Both the position numbers and the translations under genes were made by a program. Below are positions 62,404 through 64,000 of a DNA stretch of 64,000 bases, one piece after another. Origin of the DNA: Tomocerus qinae (lineage: Eukaryota > Arthropoda > Collembola > Entomobryomorpha > Tomoceridae); NCBI GenBank assembly GCA_020055645.1, contig CM034548.1:2852001-2916000 (forward strand), in the 5' to 3' direction. The notes under the pieces are model-generated. The model had not been told where the DNA came from and did not search any database. It was given only the letters and a program-made list of their open reading frames with translations. Position 1 is the first letter of the stretch. Every line of letters starts with the position of its first letter.

Positions 62404-64000
62404 GAACAGAAAAGTAGGTACACAGAGTATAGTTGGAGTATAACTTAGTTGGTGTGATGATGGGATCTGGAGTGGAGTGCGAGTGAACTGGAATGTCGTT
62501 ATATTACTGGAGTATTGTTACTGGAGAACATGATGTAGTAAGGCATGTCGAGTTGTGCTGGACTGAACTGGAAAGTACCACGATGGCTTTCCAGCTCGGT
62601 TTCGTTTGTTTGGTCCAATGACGTTGTTGGAATGAACAAGTCTCCGAATATTATACTTATGTGTAGGTACATCTATCTACATTTGTGTATATGTAGGTAT
62701 ATTGTGTATAGAAATGGATCTTTGTGTTTCTGGCCTTGTCTCATCATAACAGTCGGACTGAATGGGGCAGAGTCCACTTACACATATCCCTACTACTACA
62801 CTGGCACAATAATATGATGATAACACTGACTGACTGGGTATTACGTTACGTTACACTGTACTCCACTCTCGACTCTCTCAGCTCTCTTACTAGTATATAT
62901 TTATATAATGTGAAGGTTAGCCTATTGATTTAGGAACTTTGCCAATTTCTCTTTGGTATCCTTGTGCCATGCCACAGCAAGCCTCTCATCTGCTGGCCGG
63001 AGAACTGCACTCCACTTACTATACATACATGTGGGTACTTTACATGTGCTTCCACCACTGCTCTATCGCTACCTATATACTACAGTAATAATAATATATG
63101 CATATATGTGCATGTTTGAAGGTTAAACTGGGTTTTATTGCTATGATTTCCTTACTACTTACTTAAATATATAAATCCTCGTCCTTATGCGTATGCAAAT
63201 AAGAGAATGATATGCATTGGACTGGGTGTAAGTGAGTGGAGTAAGTAAGTATGAATGTAAACCCCTATTTCTTTTGCATCAGTGAAGTTAAGGTTGACTG
63301 GAGTGGAGTTGAGCTGAGTCAAGTTCTTCTGGAAATATGTAGGTCATGCCATGCCACATCATGCCAGACCAGACCAAGTCAGCAAGGCGAAGGAGAGACG
63401 ATTAGGAAAAACTTTTAACAAAACGAAACGACTACAGATTTTTTCCATGCGGAAGGTAAAGGTCTCCTTTTGTTTGCAGCAAGAGTTATGGGAAATGGAG
63501 CTAAAGCCAACGAAACGGAATCAAATCAAATGAGTGAGACTGTTAGACCATTGTGCTCTCTGTCATTGGGTCTCTCTCTACGTCAGTACACAAAGAGTCC
63601 GCGAACACATTTATTACCAACTACAGCAAAAACCCCGAAAACCTCCGTCTGGCGCCCTCCCTCCGTTCCTTTACCGAAATCAACTCTAGTAGTAGTAATT
63701 ACGAAAATAGTGTCCCATTGTGTCACTTCGGGATTTGTATACCTTAGTATATATACCTACCTGCCTATGTCATTTGCCATGTTTAGTACACTATGTACAG
63801 CTGTAACTGTATTTAAGCTTTAGCAGTATTAGTCTATATGGTCTGCTACTATAAGTACAAGAAAACTGCATATTATTATTATCATACTAATATTATTGTT
63901 ATGAGATGGGTAGTATTTTCTTCTGTGGAACGAGATAAGTAGTAATAGGCTTATGCAAGTATACTTGTGACAATAATTATTATGAATGTCTTGAAATGCT
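62404..64000. other. Anonymous non-coding DNA, right end
   Basis: No gene recognised. Overlapping frames of 60-117 codons occur at 63351-63823 in all three plus-strand phases, which argues that none is under coding constraint. An octamer ATGCAAAT lies at 63193-63200. Numerous GTAAGT, GTAGGTA and ACTTAC words occur but do not bound a credible exon. Confidence 0.55.

Noticed and set aside
63351-63823. Overlapping open frames of 60-117 codons
   Set aside because: All three plus-strand phases are open over parts of the same span, which points to a local lack of stops and not to a gene.

Overview
This window looks like non-coding DNA from a multicellular eukaryote, most likely an invertebrate animal and possibly an arthropod. 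It is AT-rich throughout. Stop codons are dense in all six frames. It has no operon-like gene packing, rRNA or recognisable tRNA, no CRISPR array, and none of the dense coding expected of bacteria, phages or organelles. No open frame encodes a protein family I recognise. The longest frames (about 166 and 131 codons from an ATG) stand alone and are low in complexity or mirrored by antisense frames. I read the window as a long intergenic region or part of a very large intron. The sequence alone does not let me name the species or the nearest gene.

The clearest feature is a compact mobile element at about 13946-14597. It is a foldback-type palindrome of about 650 bp. Each end carries eight tandem copies of a roughly 16-bp unit built on TAATACCCCTCCG. 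Inside these lies a unique inner arm, then a central loop of about 120 bp. The outer 180 bp of the two arms align without gaps, and the units stand in the same order in each. The whole is flanked by a perfect 11-bp direct repeat (CAACTTTTTTG) that looks like a target-site duplication. Its layout resembles foldback (FB) elements of Drosophila and TU elements of sea urchins. No transposase frame is present, so it is presumably non-autonomous.

The other supportable features are small. There is a 3 x 30-bp tandem repeat (10921-11010) and a TAG-rich trinucleotide tract with a partly complementary upstream arm (62301-62383). There are also several perfect or near-perfect inverted repeats. The most notable lie at 8622-8681, 29465-29490 (an inverted pair of POU octamers), 34168-34221 (two alternative hairpins), 36226-36252 (a 10-bp palindrome present twice), 46412-46433 (a GC-rich 9-bp stem), 50249-50290, 51636-51662 and 57879-57901. 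Clusters of TAATTA-type and E-box words suggest possible cis-regulatory DNA, but they are common in AT-rich sequence and unproven.

Layout: 1-13.9 kb is anonymous DNA with small hairpins and one short tandem repeat; 13.9-14.6 kb is the foldback element; 14.6-62.3 kb is anonymous DNA with scattered palindromes and occasional non-convincing open frames; 62.3-62.4 kb is a microsatellite; the remainder is anonymous. With no genes recognised, no pathway or gene cooperation can be described.
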